The position numbers and the translations under genes are program-made. A stretch of DNA of 6,144 nucleotides, taken from the NCBI GenBank assembly GCA_003448025.1, contig DLXL01000602.1:1-6144 (forward strand), given 5' to 3'. Shown here one piece after another: positions 5,445 to 6,144 of the stretch; position 1 is the stretch's first letter, and every line of letters starts with the position of its first letter. The notes below the pieces were generated by a model. The model ran no database searches and had not been told where the DNA came from. It saw nothing but the letters and a program-made list of their open reading frames with translations. The stretch is from Saprospirales bacterium (lineage in GTDB: Bacteria > Bacteroidota > Bacteroidia > Chitinophagales > Saprospiraceae).

Positions 5445-6144
5445 CTATGTGGGGGCTACTACGCCATCAGGGTACTGCATAGTGACACAATGCAAAGAAC
5501 CATGTTGTAAAATCAGTGCGCGGCAATCAATTCCGATTACTTCTCGCTCCGGAAATATCCCTGCCAGTATTTCCAAGGCTGTATCGTCTTGTGGGACCTG
5601 ATAAGTTGGAACCAGCACAGCGCCATTAATGATCAAAAAATTAGCATAGGTGGCAGGCAGGCGTTCGCCATCCGCATCAAAACAAGCATCAGGCCACGGC
5701 AATGCTACCAGATTGTATGGATTTCCTTCCAAAGTCCGGAATTGCTGAAGTTCCTGCTCCATTTTTTTTAAAGCATCATAATGCTCATCCTCCGGATCCG
5801 GACAGGCAACATAGGCAATAGTGTCGGGCGTACAAAACCTGGCCAGGGTGTCAATATGTGAATCGGTATCATCACCTGCCAGATAGCCATGTTCGAGCCA
5901 TAATATTCTTTCTAATCCAAAACTGAGTTTCAGGTATTCCTCAATTTCCTGTCTGTTCAGGTGTGGGTTTCGGTTTGGGGAAAGAAGGCATTCAGAGGTG
6001 GAAAGCAAAGTGCCCTTGCCATCGCTCTCGATTCCACCTCCCTCCAGCACCTACCCTCCAGGTTTAATGGCCGCGTGGAATACACCTTTATTATATAGGC
6101 GCATTGTGAGGAGATTATCCTGCTCCGCCGGAAATTTTAGTCCC
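5445..6144 (-). CDS. aguA: Agmatine deiminase (PAD_porph family), 5' end outside window, interrupted by an in-frame TAG
   Basis: Converts agmatine to N-carbamoylputrescine, the substrate of the adjacent AguB. After the TAG at 6051-6053 the frame is open for 201 residues, starting with GTG (6050-6048) and VLEGGGIESDGKGTLL. It carries ECLLSPNRNPHL, HGYLAGDDTDSHIDTLARF, ERLPATYANFLIINGAVLVP and the nucleophile Cys188 in HGSLHCVTMQYP (numbered from the GTG); these are the expected conserved and catalytic segments. Upstream of the TAG the same frame encodes about 30 more family-like residues (GLKF ... EQDNLLTMRLYNKGVF) to the window edge, and well over 100 N-terminal residues must lie outside. A protein starting at the GTG would lack the N-terminal third. 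The gene is either a recent pseudogene, a sequence error, or read through. Family assignment is firm; functional status is open. Confidence 0.85.
6035..6061. repeat. Adjacent 13/14-bp tandem repeat enclosing the aguA in-frame stop
   Basis: On the plus strand CACCTCCCTCCAG (6035-6047) is followed with no gap by CACCTACCCTCCAG (6048-6061). The copies are identical except for one extra A in the second. On the coding strand that extra base is the middle of the sequence that reads TAG. Back-to-back near-identical copies suggest slippage, local duplication or an assembly artefact. Confidence 0.75.
6051..6053 (-). other. In-frame TAG within aguA
   Basis: The minus strand reads GGG TAG GTG CTG GAG GGA, that is G-G-stop-V-L-E-G. 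Family-like sequence is in the same frame on both sides, so this is not a simple frameshift. The position directly precedes the conserved VLEGG motif, where homologues usually have a hydrophobic residue. Confidence 0.8.

Noticed and set aside
4695..5771. Plus-strand frames opposite aguB and aguA
   Set aside because: Both minus-strand genes carry full family motifs, so the opposite frames are coding shadows.
6048..6050. The GTG after the TAG as the true start of a short agmatine deiminase
   Set aside because: VLEGG lies well inside the family domain, and family-like sequence continues upstream in frame. A start here would drop the N-terminal third of the enzyme.
6048..6144. A frameshift as the explanation for the aguA interruption
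   Set aside because: Family-like residues occur in the same frame before and after the TAG, so one frameshift cannot explain it. A pair of compensating small indels is still possible and is covered in the tandem repeat finding.

Overview
The window looks like a chromosomal segment from a member of the Bacteroidota, most likely Saprospiria or a related Chitinophagia/Cytophagia lineage. The evidence is a large secreted protein with a type IX secretion system (T9SS) type A C-terminal sorting domain, Bacteroidota-style promoters (TTTG ... TAnnTTTG), start codons without Shine-Dalgarno sequences, and the family flavour of the two polyamine enzymes. Every gene I can support is on the minus strand, so transcription runs from high to low coordinates. 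The lineage below phylum is inference.

Right side (about 4539-6144): a two-gene agmatine-to-putrescine module. The upstream gene is an agmatine deiminase (AguA, entering from beyond the window edge). The downstream gene is N-carbamoylputrescine amidohydrolase (AguB, complete, 291 aa), 30 bp later. AguA converts agmatine to N-carbamoylputrescine, and AguB hydrolyses that to putrescine, CO2 and ammonia. The notable point is that aguA carries an in-frame TAG (6051-6053) directly before its conserved VLEGG motif, inside an adjacent 13/14-bp near-perfect tandem repeat, while the protein resembles the family in the same frame on both sides. The normal aguA stop is also TAG, and the 10 codons between it and the aguB ATG are open and in the same frame.

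Middle (740-4538): a 265-bp intergenic region with a consensus-matching Bacteroidota promoter (4421-4451) and a leader of about 140 nt. It precedes a 1177-aa secreted protein with a signal peptide, seven beta-propeller-like units, eight 52-residue two-cysteine repeats, a HYR-like domain, an unassigned beta-rich region and a T9SS sorting domain. A clear rho-independent terminator (612-652) closes this transcription unit.

Left side (1 to about 559): a DsbA-family (FrnE-like) thiol oxidoreductase with a CPFC active site, cut off at its 3' end by the window. The reading frame upstream of the usual FrnE-like start encodes a credible signal peptide, and a weaker promoter candidate abuts the preceding terminator. 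The enzyme may therefore be exported and separately transcribed, next to a secreted protein with about 31 cysteines.

I see no RNA genes, mobile elements, CRISPR array or phage genes. Most of the window is ordinary Bacteroidota content. The unusual items are the aguA internal stop, the exported form of the FrnE-like protein, and the graded repeat array.
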